A program made the position numbers and the translations under genes. The notes under the pieces are model-generated. The model was not told the origin of the DNA. It saw only the letters and a list, made by a program, of their open reading frames with translations, and made no database searches. Below are positions 1 to 6,096 of a stretch of DNA of 23,957 nt, piece by piece. Origin of the DNA: a bacterium (GTDB taxonomy: Bacteria; Patescibacteriota; Minisyncoccia; UBA6257; 2-01-FULL-56-20); NCBI GenBank assembly GCA_021817655.1, contig JAKAGE010000004.1:1-23957 (forward strand), in the 5' to 3' direction. The stretch's first letter is position 1; every line of letters starts with the position of its first letter.

Positions 1-391
1 CGCCGCCCGGGGAGCCGGGGTGTTCCATCGCTGGTGCGCGCGGCGGGGATGGCGAAAATGAAAGCCCGTTCAGGTCGTATGCGAACGAGGGATCCTGCCC
101 TGCGGCGAAATCCGTCCGGCCGCCGGTCGGATCGAGCGTTACAAATACGGGGTTCCCGTCCGTCCGGTCGTTGCCGTTCCCTATGCCGTGGAGGGTGATA
201 TGCCGTATCCCAACAAAAAGGAGTGTGGCGAGCGTTGCGCTGCCAACCACAGTGATCCACGGATGCCGTATACGGAAATGAGGACGGAGATTCAATGCGT
301 TGCGTCCATACGCGCGATCCCGCCATCGCCGTACGCCTTCACCTCCCATATCAAAGAATTTTCGCCCCCGTTTTCGTTCGGGTGAATCCAT
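1..391 (-). CDS. Hypothetical single-span membrane protein, cut by the left edge
   Basis: An open frame runs from an ATG at 391 to the window edge, giving about 130 residues of an incomplete protein. The N-terminus is strongly basic (MDSPERKRGRKFF). A hydrophobic segment near residues 43-62 (WITVVGSATLATLLFVGI) is followed by a polar, Gly/Pro/Asp-rich region that is probably outside the membrane. This is the layout of a type II membrane protein with a secreted domain; I do not recognise the family. The ATG at 391 is preferred over the in-frame ATG at 349 because an extended -10 (TGCTATACT, 398-406) ends six bases before it, which predicts a leaderless start. The gene lies just downstream of the methyltransferase fusion on the same strand, with a weak hairpin between. 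Confidence 0.55.
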   Translation of the reverse strand, partial: MDSPERKRGRKFFDMGGEGVRRWRDRAYGRNALNLRPHFRIRHPWITVVGSATLATLLFVGIRHITLHGIGNGNDRTDGNPVFVTLDPTGGRTDFAAGQDPSFAYDLNGLSFSPSPPRAPAMEHPGSPGG

Positions 392-397
392 GAATCC

Positions 398-406
398 AGT
401 ATAGCA
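398..406 (-). promoter_or_regulatory. Extended -10 promoter of the left-edge membrane gene
   Basis: On the minus strand TGCTATACT fits an extended -10 (TGn plus hexamer 398-403). The hexamer ends six bases before the ATG at 391, so transcription should begin at or next to the start codon. No convincing -35 element was seen. Confidence 0.5.
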
Positions 407-408
407 AA

Positions 409-421
409 ACCGCTGCGCGGT
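409..421 (-). terminator. Weak terminator after the membrane-methyltransferase gene
   Basis: On the minus strand ACCGC-GCA-GCGGT forms a five-pair stem with a three-base loop followed by TTT. It starts four bases after the stop codon at 425-427. The stem and T-run are short, so termination may be partial. The next promoter begins immediately after it. Confidence 0.4.
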
Positions 422-424
422 GAT

Positions 425-1567
425 TTATCCGGCGCGGCGGGCGATAATCGAATAATGATAGGGAAACGCCGGTCCGGGAGTCGTGGCGAACCCCGCCGCC
501 GCGAGCCGTCGTGCCGCTTCGTCCGGCGTATAAACGTGATCCGCCGGTGGACCGACGGGGCGTTCCATTGCGCCGTTCCAATCGACGAAAAGCGCGCTGC
601 CATGTTTCGCGAGAAGCGTTTTCAACCGTTCAAGCGCCGCGTCGCCGAGTTCGTGGAGGACATTCACCGCGATGATCCGGTCTCCTTTTCCGCGGTAGCG
701 GCCGATCTCGGCATCGGAGACGATCGCAAGATTCGGAAGGTTTGCTGATTCCGGTTTTGCGCGCATGCGGTCGAGCATCGCCGGCTGTTCGTCGAATGCA
801 ACGATCTTCGCGTCGGGGCGCTGCTTAGCGATCGGGATTGCATATGTTCCTGTCCCCGTTCCGAAGTCGATCAGCGTGCCGCCGTTCGGCATGTCGGCGG
901 CATCGAGCACGCCTTCGGGAGGGAGGAACGAGAGCCGTGCGGGATCGTCAAGTCCTCCCGCATGCGACGGATCGAAACGATCGTGTTGGCGGGCGCCATG
1001 ACGGTCATCGGATGGAGCCATGTTCACGACGGCGCATGCGAGCGGCTGTTCGATCTTCTTTGCGGCAAGGAAGACGCCGAGCGCCATGAATATGACGCCG
1101 AGGATGCCGAACTCTTCTCCCTTGAGCGGGAGGAGGGCGAGAACCCCCGCCGTGGCGCCCGCGCCGAAGAACGCGGAGACAGCCACCGTTCCGCATGACG
1201 CGCACCCGACCCCGAGCAGGCCGAGGATCACCCCTCCGATGCTCATGCCCGCGGCACGCTCAAGGCGCATGCGCGTCCGGAGATAGAACGCCATGAAAGC
1301 CGCATCGATCGCAAAGAGCGCCGCGAGCGCAAGGATAAGGCCCCGCGACAACGGCGTAAAGTTCGTGTTCAACGCCGAAAGCGAGGCGGCAAGGATCGAC
1401 GTTTTTTCCCCGATCGAGAGAACGGGCGAAGCAAGCGTGCTTCCGATGAACGATATGTTCGGAAGCCAGATGGCGACGACAATGAGCGCTGCGCCGGCAA
1501 TAAGTCCGAATATGATATATCCCGGCCGGCGGCCTACTTTTTTCGATGCGGCAATGAGGTCGTTCAT
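425..1567 (-). CDS. Four-helix membrane domain fused to a class I SAM-dependent methyltransferase
   Basis: 380 residues. Residues 1-180 hold about four membrane helices (near 17-42, 77-97, 108-135 and 153-170) with a conspicuous GCASCG motif at 121-126 in the third. Residues 183-380 are a class I methyltransferase: the lead-in HDRFDPSHAGGLDDPARLSFLPP is typical of stand-alone small methyltransferases, followed by the SAM-binding loop IDFGTGTG (233-240), an acidic residue after strand 2 (FDE, 258-260) and VNVLHEL (301-307). The methyltransferase part begins exactly at Met183 (ATG at 1021), the usual length and start for a free-standing enzyme, so this looks like two genes joined by loss of a stop codon. 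The substrate is unknown. It is probably the last gene of the ArsR-led redox operon, and a possible -10 (TAAAAT, 1575-1580) ends seven bases before the ATG. The membrane family is not recognised. Confidence 0.75.
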   Translation of the reverse strand: MNDLIAASKKVGRRPGYIIFGLIAGAALIVVAIWLPNISFIGSTLASPVLSIGEKTSILAASLSALNTNFTPLSRGLILALAALFAIDAAFMAFYLRTRMRLERAAGMSIGGVILGLLGVGCASCGTVAVSAFFGAGATAGVLALLPLKGEEFGILGVIFMALGVFLAAKKIEQPLACAVVNMAPSDDRHGARQHDRFDPSHAGGLDDPARLSFLPPEGVLDAADMPNGGTLIDFGTGTGTYAIPIAKQRPDAKIVAFDEQPAMLDRMRAKPESANLPNLAIVSDAEIGRYRGKGDRIIAVNVLHELGDAALERLKTLLAKHGSALFVDWNGAMERPVGPPADHVYTPDEAARRLAAAGFATTPGPAFPYHYSIIARRAG

Positions 1568-1574
1568 ATTCTTT

Positions 1575-1580
1575 ATTTTA
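1575..1580 (-). promoter_or_regulatory. Possible -10 box before the membrane-methyltransferase gene
   Basis: TAAAAT on the minus strand ends seven bases before the ATG at 1567, the same spacing as at other genes here. No -35 element is visible and the area is A/T-rich, so chance is possible. It may be an internal operon promoter. Confidence 0.3.
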
Positions 1581-1591
1581 AGCGATTGCTA

Positions 1592-2266
1592 TCACGCATG
1601 ATGCTGTGCGAGATCGGCGTTGATGATCTGTTCAAAAAATCCAAGCGGTTGCGCGCCGGTGAACGCCTGTCCGTCGAGCCAGAACCCCGGAGTTCCCTGG
1701 ATGCCTAAGCGCTGTGCGTCGAGGTAGTCGGCGGTTGCGGCCGCTTGGTAAGCCGATGCGTTTCGCGCCGCAAGCGCCGCAACGGTCGACGTGGGGATTC
1801 CCGGGACGCTCCCGGCGATGGACAGGAGGTTCGCCGCGGTCGCCCACCCTGAACCTTCCGATCCCTGGCCGGAAAAGACCGCGTTTTGCCATGCATAATA
1901 CTGCGCCGGCGCCGCGTTCCATACTGCATGGGATATCGCGGCGGCGGTCACCGAACCGGTTCCTAAGAAAACATAATCTTTAAAGACGATGCGGAGCTTC
2001 CCGGTGTCCACGTATGCGGATACGAGCGCGGGAAGCGTTTCCGTATCGAATTGCTTGCAGAACGGACACTGGAAATCCCGCCAATAATAGAGGGTCAGCG
2101 GCGCCGTCGGGCTTCCGATGAACGGGTCGTTTCCGATCGCCGGAGCGGCGACCGGCGACCCGTTCGCGGATCCGGACGGGAGGGCGATATCGACGTAGAC
2201 GATCGCAGCGGCGATGATGACGGCGGCACCGATGATCGCGATCGCAATGCGCTTTTGTGTGTTCAT
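1592..2266 (-). CDS. DsbA/thioredoxin-fold protein-disulfide oxidoreductase, membrane-anchored
   Basis: 224 residues. An uncleaved signal anchor spans about residues 6-28 and places the rest outside the cytoplasm. The thioredoxin fold starts near residue 56 (LTLYYWRDFQCPFC) with the redox motif CPFC at 67-70. An inserted helical region follows, and the cis-proline motif is GTPGFWLDG (191-199). This is the layout of the DsbA-like Thioredoxin_4 family (BdbD-type), which oxidises or isomerises disulfides in exported proteins. A GGAGG sequence (2277-2281) lies 10 bases before the ATG, a long but usable Shine-Dalgarno spacing. It sits between DUF2892 and the membrane-methyltransferase gene with gaps of 28 and 24 bases, so it is probably one transcript. 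Whether it acts as oxidase, isomerase or reductase cannot be told from sequence. Confidence 0.88.
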   Translation of the reverse strand: MNTQKRIAIAIIGAAVIIAAAIVYVDIALPSGSANGSPVAAPAIGNDPFIGSPTAPLTLYYWRDFQCPFCKQFDTETLPALVSAYVDTGKLRIVFKDYVFLGTGSVTAAAISHAVWNAAPAQYYAWQNAVFSGQGSEGSGWATAANLLSIAGSVPGIPTSTVAALAARNASAYQAAATADYLDAQRLGIQGTPGFWLDGQAFTGAQPLGFFEQIINADLAQHHA

Positions 2267-2294
2267 GGACGATGATCCTCCGCTCCCGGTACGG

Positions 2295-2489
2295 CTATGA
2301 GGATTTTTTTTTGGAGGCGGTCGAGATATGGAATACCGAATAGAGACCGCACCAGCCGATGGCGCCCGTGATGAGCGGAATGAGGCCGATCAATCCCCAC
2401 CACGATTGGTAAACGTAGCCGATGGCAAGGATGACGATACCGAGAATGATGCGGATGACCCGGTCGGTCGTTCCGACGTTGCATTTCAT
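2295..2489 (-). CDS. DUF2892 (YgaP-type transmembrane) small protein
   Basis: 64 residues with two membrane helices (about 12-28 and 30-48) and the family features: an N-terminal MKCNVGTTDRVIRIILG and the end motif GWCGLYSVFHIST, matching the usual G-x-C-x-x-Y pattern of DUF2892. In YgaP-like proteins this hairpin anchors a rhodanese domain; stand-alone copies often lie beside thiol or sulfur-handling genes. Cys3 and Cys47 are the only cysteines. Its ATG follows the stop codon of the DUF302-glutaredoxin gene after one base (TAACATG), so it is almost certainly translationally coupled. The function is unknown; a link to persulfide or thiol handling is inferred from context. Confidence 0.82.
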   Translation of the reverse strand: MKCNVGTTDRVIRIILGIVILAIGYVYQSWWGLIGLIPLITGAIGWCGLYSVFHISTASKKKSS

Positions 2490-2490
2490 G

Positions 2491-3114
2491 TTATTTTCCG
2501 ATGCTCAATAATTGGTTCAGCCGACCTTTATCGAATCCGATGATGAGATCGTAATCGCCGCTGTCGTAGCGGACCTCGGTCTGCGGGACGCCGGTCTGAC
2601 CCGACTTCGCGACCATTTCTTCCGCCGCCTTGCGGTCTGCGTCCACCATGACGAGATCGAAGGAAACATTGTTCTTTTCGAGGTATTCCTTTTCCATTTT
2701 GCAGTAGGGACAGGTCGCGGTCGAATAGAGCCTGACGCTTTCGATCTTCGGCTCGCCGACGCCGGCAGCTTCATTTACGAGCGCCTTGAGGTTTGCGTCC
2801 ATCATGCCGATCGTCTTCTCGAGCGTTTCCATCGCGGGCGTTCCGGCAAGAATTTGCGGATTCATGATGCCGACGGATACGACGCCGCCCTTTTTCTCCA
2901 CCATGACGGCCATCGGAACGAGACCGAGCAGCATCCGGTCCGCTTCCAGGAGTGTTGCGGTATTCGCGGTATCGATGAATTGGATGAGCACCGATCCTCC
3001 CGGGAGCGTCGTCTCGCCCGTGATGGCCATGTTCCTCTTTTTAAGCGACTGCGTTACGGCTGCCACCGCCTCATCGACCGACCGGACCGTTTTTCGAAAA
3101 TATGCGATATTCAT
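2491..3114 (-). CDS. DUF302-glutaredoxin fusion protein
   Basis: 207 residues in two domains. Residues 1-118 fit DUF302: the N-terminal MNIAYFRKTVRSVDEAVAAV, a central strand GGSVLIQFIDTANTATLLEAD and LVPMAVMVEKKGGVVSVGIMNP. Residues 124-207 are a glutaredoxin: VRLYSTATCPYC (128-138) carries the dithiol motif CPYC at 135-138, TGVP (174-177) supplies the cis-proline, and DLIIGFDKGRLNQLL is the usual C-terminal helix region. There is no signal peptide, so it is cytoplasmic. DUF302 proteins are often found beside redox genes but their activity is unresolved; the fusion suggests the glutaredoxin serves whatever DUF302 binds. It lies 19 bases downstream of arsR and is probably controlled by it. 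No clear Shine-Dalgarno sequence precedes the ATG. Confidence 0.87.
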   Translation of the reverse strand: MNIAYFRKTVRSVDEAVAAVTQSLKKRNMAITGETTLPGGSVLIQFIDTANTATLLEADRMLLGLVPMAVMVEKKGGVVSVGIMNPQILAGTPAMETLEKTIGMMDANLKALVNEAAGVGEPKIESVRLYSTATCPYCKMEKEYLEKNNVSFDLVMVDADRKAAEEMVAKSGQTGVPQTEVRYDSGDYDLIIGFDKGRLNQLLSIGK

Positions 3115-3133
3115 TGTTTTTAATGGTTATTTA

Positions 3134-3397
3134 TTATTCAACTACGGCAACGACCTTCCGTATGAAGGGGAGCTTTCCGCGGCTGATGCGATAATATTTG
3201 CTCCTCCCTTCCTTCGATTCCTCGACGATCCCCCGTTCGCGCAGGACGGAAAGATGGTAGGAGAGCAGCGTTTTTTTGATCTTGAGGCACGCGCGGAGGT
3301 CGCACCCGGGCGTCGCATCGCATCCAACGAGCTCCCTGAGGATGGCAATGCGTTTTTCGTTGAAGAGCCAGAGATTTTTCATGCGTTTTTGCGCCAT
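3134..3397 (-). CDS. ArsR/SmtB-family repressor with three cysteines
   Basis: 87 residues, at the short end for the family. The winged helix-turn-helix is clear: DLRACLKIKKTLLSYHLSVLRERGIVEESKEGRSKYYRIS (residues 33-72) holds the recognition helix (LLSYHLSVLRERG) and the wing (EGRSKYYRI). Cys26, Cys32 and Cys37 sit at and just before the helix where ArsR proteins bind As(III) or other thiophilic ligands (usual motif C-V-C-D-L-C). A thiol-reactive or metal ligand that releases DNA is therefore plausible. The start at 3397 is preceded by AGGAC. The gene leads the redox operon, and a 24-base palindrome over its promoter implies self-repression and control of the downstream genes. The true inducer (oxidant, persulfide, arsenite or metal) cannot be decided from sequence. 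Confidence 0.88.
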   Translation of the reverse strand: MAQKRMKNLWLFNEKRIAILRELVGCDATPGCDLRACLKIKKTLLSYHLSVLRERGIVEESKEGRSKYYRISRGKLPFIRKVVAVVE

Positions 3398-3409
3398 GTC
3401 CTATCGATA

Positions 3410-3433
3410 ATAGTTTAATATATATTGAACTAT
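3410..3433. promoter_or_regulatory. ArsR-type operator palindrome
   Basis: Two 12-base arms, ATAGTTTAATAT and ATATTGAACTAT, form a continuous inverted repeat with 22 of 24 positions symmetric; the only mismatched pair is the seventh base of each arm. The site overlaps the -10 hexamer of the arsR promoter and extends over the likely transcription start, 12 bases upstream of the arsR ATG. AT-rich repeats of this kind are typical ArsR/SmtB targets. Confidence 0.8.
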
Positions 3434-3457
3434 AGCGCCCTCGCATGCGCGCGTCAA
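3429..3457 (-). promoter_or_regulatory. Sigma70-type promoter of the arsR redox operon
   Basis: On the minus strand TTGACG (3452-3457) and TATAGT (3429-3434) are separated by exactly 17 bases. The start of transcription should fall near 3422, inside the operator, so a bound repressor would block initiation. The leader would be about 25 bases. Confidence 0.75.
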
Positions 3458-3464
3458 GAGGGCA

Positions 3465-3473
3465 TGGTATCAT
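3465..3473 (+). promoter_or_regulatory. Extended -10 promoter of the cobO-like gene
   Basis: TGGTATCAT fits an extended -10, with the hexamer at 3468-3473. It ends seven bases before the ATG at 3481, which predicts a leaderless transcript. It lies back to back with the arsR promoter, whose -35 is only eight bases away. Confidence 0.5.
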
Positions 3474-3480
3474 ATGTTCC

Positions 3481-4008
3481 ATGATTATCGTCTTTACCGG
3501 CGACGGCAAGGGAAAAACGACCGCATCGCTCGGCCAGATGGTGCGGGTCGCGGGGCGCGGCGCGGCGGCGCTCATGATCCAGTTCATCAAAGGGCCATGG
3601 ATCTCCGGCGAGGACCTTTTTGCCGAACGGTACGGCATCGCCCCCGAACGGTTCGCCATCCGGAAGACGGGACTCGGATTCGTGGGCATTCTCGGGGATT
3701 CCCTGCCGATGGAGACGCACAGGGAAGCGGCGCGGAACGCGCTTGCGGCATTCGCCGCGGAGGCGAAGGCCGGAGCATGGCATCTTATCGTTCTTGACGA
3801 GATCAATGTCGCCGTATCGCTCGGACTCCTCACGGCGGACGATGTGCTTGCGGCCATCGCGGACTACCCCAAGGATCGGATCCTCATTCTGAGCGGCCGC
3901 GGCGCCCCGCAGGAATTCATCGATGCCGCGGACCTTGCCACGGAAATGCGGGAGATCAAGCATCCGTTCAATGCGGGCGCGGCGGCTCAGCCGACGATCG
4001 AATTCTAG
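3481..4008 (+). CDS. CobO/CobA-like cob(I)alamin adenosyltransferase family ATPase
   Basis: 175 residues. The P-loop GDGKGKTT lies at residues 7-14 right after the first strand, as in the CobO/BtuR family. VLDEIN (105-109) is the acidic strand, followed by LSGRGAPQEFIDAADLATEMREIKHPF (138-162) and a C-terminal AQPTIEF, both characteristic of the family. The enzyme class adenosylates corrin rings with ATP. The start at 3481 is chosen over an upstream in-frame ATG at 3445 because the protein then begins MIIVFTGDGKGKTT like its relatives, and because an extended -10 lies seven bases before it. No other cobalamin gene is in the window. Orphan CobO-like genes are frequent in CPR genomes, so a role in salvage or an unrelated nucleotide-dependent role are both possible. 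Confidence 0.88.
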   Translation: MIIVFTGDGKGKTTASLGQMVRVAGRGAAALMIQFIKGPWISGEDLFAERYGIAPERFAIRKTGLGFVGILGDSLPMETHREAARNALAAFAAEAKAGAWHLIVLDEINVAVSLGLLTADDVLAAIADYPKDRILILSGRGAPQEFIDAADLATEMREIKHPFNAGAAAQPTIEF

Positions 4009-4016
4009 CGCGCGAG

Positions 4017-4025
4017 TGGTATGAT
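4017..4025 (+). promoter_or_regulatory. Extended -10 promoter of the secreted TIM-barrel-like gene
   Basis: TGGTATGAT is an extended -10, with the hexamer at 4020-4025. It ends seven bases before the ATG at 4033, again predicting a leaderless start and deciding against the ATG at 4021, which lies inside the hexamer. A GGGAG sequence at 4026-4030 is too close to that ATG for normal Shine-Dalgarno use. Confidence 0.5.
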
Positions 4026-4032
4026 GGGAGAT

Positions 4033-5220
4033 ATGGAACCGGAGAAATTGCGGGAAAAACGGGCGCGTATGGCGGCCGGCGGGGTTGTCCTTGCCGTGGC
4101 GATCGCCGCATTCGCGGCCGTCATGCTCTTGAAGGACCCGCTTTCGATCGCCATCGGTGGCGCGAATTCTGTCGCGAGCGGGACTTCCGGCGCCGTTTCC
4201 GGCGTCGCGCCGGGCGGAAACAATGCCGTGCTTGACACCGCCGCGTCCGCGGCGCCCCTCGACGTCGCCGCCTATCGGGCAAAATTGCTCCAGATCGCGA
4301 ACCTTCCGACGAGGACGGTCACGGTAACGGTGACGTCGACCATTCCGGGAACGACGACCGTGCGCGTCTACAAAGAGACGAGGACGGTCACGGTCCATAA
4401 CGGCTGGCCGGCGTCGACGACGCTTCCCGAGGGCGGCGCCCTGCTCCCCTTCAACCGCATCGTCGCCTACTACGGCAATTTTTATTCCACGCAGATGGGC
4501 GTACTCGGGGAATATCCGACGGATGTGATGCTTGCGATGCTTGCCTCGACGACCGCGCAGTGGGCGGCGGCAGACCCTTCGACGCCGGTCATTCCCGCGC
4601 TTGACTATATCGCAGTGACGGCGCAGGGCTCCGCGGGCCCGGACGGCAAGTACCGCCTGCGCATGCCGGCAAGCCAGATCCAGAAAGCGATCGATCTCGC
4701 GGACCAGATACACGGACTCGTGTTTCTCGATGTGCAGGTGGCGCAGAGCAATGTGGAGACGGAAGTGCCGCTCCTTGCGCAATTCCTCAAGCTGCCGAAT
4801 GTCGAGCTCTGCCTCGATCCGGAATTCGATATGCCGCCGGGCGCGCGGCCGGACACGGTGATCGGCTCCATGAGCGCAAGCGACATCGATTTCGCGGCGA
4901 ATTTTCTGGCGAACATCGTCAAAGAAAACAATGTGCCGCCGAAAATCCTGGTAGTGCATCGCTTCACGCAGCACATGGTGACGAACTATCAGGACATCAC
5001 TCCCCTTCCGCAGGTGGAGATCGTGATGGATATGGATGGATGGGGACCGCCGGCGAAGAAGATCACGACATACGAGGATTTCATCGCGGCCGAACCGGTG
5101 CAGTTCACGGGGTTCAAGCTGTTCTATAAGAACGACCTGCTTCCGCCGAGCACCGGCATGCTGACGCCGCAGCAGATCCTCAAACTGAGCCCTCAGCCGA
5201 GTTTCATTCAGTATCAATAG
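4033..5220 (+). CDS. Membrane-anchored extracellular protein of an uncharacterised TIM-barrel-like family
   Basis: 395 residues. A basic N-terminus and one membrane helix (about residues 14-34) are followed by a Gly/Ala/Ser linker and a Thr/Val-rich stretch with two copies of TRTVTV. The main domain (about 138-395) includes NRIVAYYGNFYSTQMGVLGEYP, IPALDYIAVTAQGSAGPDGKYR, GLVFLDVQVAQSNVE, VELCLDPEFDMPPGARPDTVIGSM, PPKILVVHRFTQHMV and a C-terminal FKLFYKNDLLPPSTGMLTPQQILKL. I recognise this pattern from secreted proteins or lipoproteins widespread in Actinobacteria and with no settled function. The regular strand-helix order and acidic residues at strand ends suggest a glycoside-hydrolase-like barrel (inference). 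No signal-peptidase II lipobox is seen. The start at 4033 follows from the promoter spacing. greA follows after four bases, so the two are probably co-transcribed. Confidence 0.78.
   Translation: MEPEKLREKRARMAAGGVVLAVAIAAFAAVMLLKDPLSIAIGGANSVASGTSGAVSGVAPGGNNAVLDTAASAAPLDVAAYRAKLLQIANLPTRTVTVTVTSTIPGTTTVRVYKETRTVTVHNGWPASTTLPEGGALLPFNRIVAYYGNFYSTQMGVLGEYPTDVMLAMLASTTAQWAAADPSTPVIPALDYIAVTAQGSAGPDGKYRLRMPASQIQKAIDLADQIHGLVFLDVQVAQSNVETEVPLLAQFLKLPNVELCLDPEFDMPPGARPDTVIGSMSASDIDFAANFLANIVKENNVPPKILVVHRFTQHMVTNYQDITPLPQVEIVMDMDGWGPPAKKITTYEDFIAAEPVQFTGFKLFYKNDLLPPSTGMLTPQQILKLSPQPSFIQYQ
4309..4394 (+). repeat. Pair of 17-base direct repeats in the Thr/Val linker
   Basis: ACGAGGACGGTCACGGT occurs at 4309-4325 and again at 4378-4394, in the same reading frame, each encoding TRTV. 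The spacing is 69 bases (23 codons), so recombination between the copies would keep the frame. Probably a local duplication in the low-complexity stalk. Confidence 0.6.
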
Positions 5221-5224
5221 TGCG

Positions 5225-5758
5225 ATGGCGATCCGCATCCCCCGGCGGCAATGGAGCCGGCGCCCGCCGCCGAACTACGAGCCGGTCCATCTTACTCCCG
5301 AAGGCATCGTACGGCTCGAGGCGCGTCTTGCGCGGCTCAGGCGCGATCTTCCGGCCGCCATCGAAGAGGTCGCGCGCACATCGGCGTTCGGGGACCGATC
5401 GGAAAACGCGGAGTATAAAGAGGCAAAGAGCATCCTCCGGCGCATGCATCGGCAGATCGCCTCGATCGAAGATCAATTGAAGCGCATTGCCGTGATCCCC
5501 TCCGGACCTGCCGAAGACGGCAAAGCCCGTCTCGGTTCGACGGTTGTCGTGAAATTGAAAACCGCCTCGGCAGGCGCGGCCGGCAGCAATGAAATAAAAT
5601 ATCAGATCGTCGGCCCCTCGGAGACCGATCCGGAACATGGTCGCATCTCTCATACTTCTCCGCTTGGCGCGGCGCTCATCGGGCATGCCGCAGGCGAGGA
5701 GGTGGTGGTGAGGGCGCCGCGGGGCGTGCAGGAATACCTGGTTGTCGAGGTTCGATAA
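5225..5758 (+). CDS. greA: Transcript cleavage factor GreA
   Basis: 177 residues, slightly longer than the usual 158 because of a basic, proline-containing N-terminal extension (about 19 residues before VHLTPEGIVRLEARL). Residues 21-90 form the coiled coil whose tip carries GDRSENAEYKEAK (56-68), with the Asp and Glu that position magnesium in RNA polymerase. The C-terminal FKBP-like domain ends with SPLGAALIGHAAGEEVVVRAP, a hallmark of the family. The protein enters the polymerase secondary channel and rescues backtracked complexes. The start at 5225 follows the upstream stop by four bases, and no Shine-Dalgarno sequence is visible. A TATCAA sequence (5212-5217) ends seven bases before the ATG and could be a leaderless promoter. 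A hairpin at 5776-5802 follows the gene. Confidence 0.93.
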   Translation: MAIRIPRRQWSRRPPPNYEPVHLTPEGIVRLEARLARLRRDLPAAIEEVARTSAFGDRSENAEYKEAKSILRRMHRQIASIEDQLKRIAVIPSGPAEDGKARLGSTVVVKLKTASAGAAGSNEIKYQIVGPSETDPEHGRISHTSPLGAALIGHAAGEEVVVRAPRGVQEYLVVEVR

Positions 5759-5775
5759 CGCGATACGATAAGATA

Positions 5776-5802
5776 ATGCACGGTCATGATTCGGCCGTGC
5801 AT
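5776..5802. terminator. Hairpin between the convergent greA and CxxC-protein genes
   Basis: ATGCACGG (5776-5783) pairs perfectly with CCGTGCAT (5795-5802) across an 11-base loop. It lies 17 bases past the greA stop and contains the stop codon of the minus-strand gene (5784-5786). Neither side has a good T-run, so factor-independent termination would be weak. Confidence 0.45.
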
Positions 5803-6059
5803 GGGGAATGCGGCAGTGTGCCGCAATGTTTCTTGGAATGGATTGCGTTGACGGCGCGTGTGAGATGGTCGATGATCGCTTCGATCGTCATTCCTTCTCG
5901 ATACGCGATCGCGTCCAGGCATTGCGGACAGTGAAGCGGGTGTTCCAAGGATTCCACGTCGCCCTCTTCCCGAAGAAGGTGGACAACATGCTCGAATGAA
6001 ACCCCCCGCAGTCCATAAAACGTTTTACAGTCCGCCGACCGCAAGGGCTGCGTAGGCAT
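5784..6059 (-). CDS. Small CxxC protein of unknown function
   Basis: 91 residues and not a recognised family. Visible features are a CPQC pair at 44-47 within EHPLHCPQCLDAIAYREGMTIEAIIDHLTRAV, a histidine-rich surround (His24, 27, 40, 43, 65, 74, 78) and a further Cys79. A zinc-bound small domain or a redox-active pair is possible. I take it as real because it has the clearest expression signals in this part of the window: a TTGACA-17-TATGCT promoter (6097-6125) and a GAGGTGA Shine-Dalgarno site (6066-6072) six bases before the ATG. Its last residues are encoded in the hairpin shared with greA. It is divergent from trigger factor. There is no signal peptide or membrane helix, so it is probably cytoplasmic. 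Confidence 0.7.
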   Translation of the reverse strand: MPTQPLRSADCKTFYGLRGVSFEHVVHLLREEGDVESLEHPLHCPQCLDAIAYREGMTIEAIIDHLTRAVNAIHSKKHCGTLPHSPCTAES

Positions 6060-6096
6060 TTCCTGTCACCTCGGCATGAAATTGATTCTATAATTG

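Noticed and set aside
1005..1205. Frame change inside the membrane-methyltransferase gene as a frameshift
   Set aside because: A single open frame runs through both domains with correct motifs in each; no shifted segment is needed to explain it.
2512..3123. A 203-codon plus-strand frame over the DUF302-glutaredoxin gene
   Set aside because: Antisense shadow; the minus-strand frame has clear domain motifs.
3445..3480. Upstream start of the CobO-like protein
   Set aside because: It would add 12 residues not typical of the family, and the ATG at 3445 lies upstream of the likely promoter.
3454..5238. A 594-codon open frame on the minus strand opposite the CobO-like and TIM-barrel-like genes
   Set aside because: It is antisense to two well-supported genes and rich in Arg and His, as expected from a GC-rich complementary strand; no domain is recognised.
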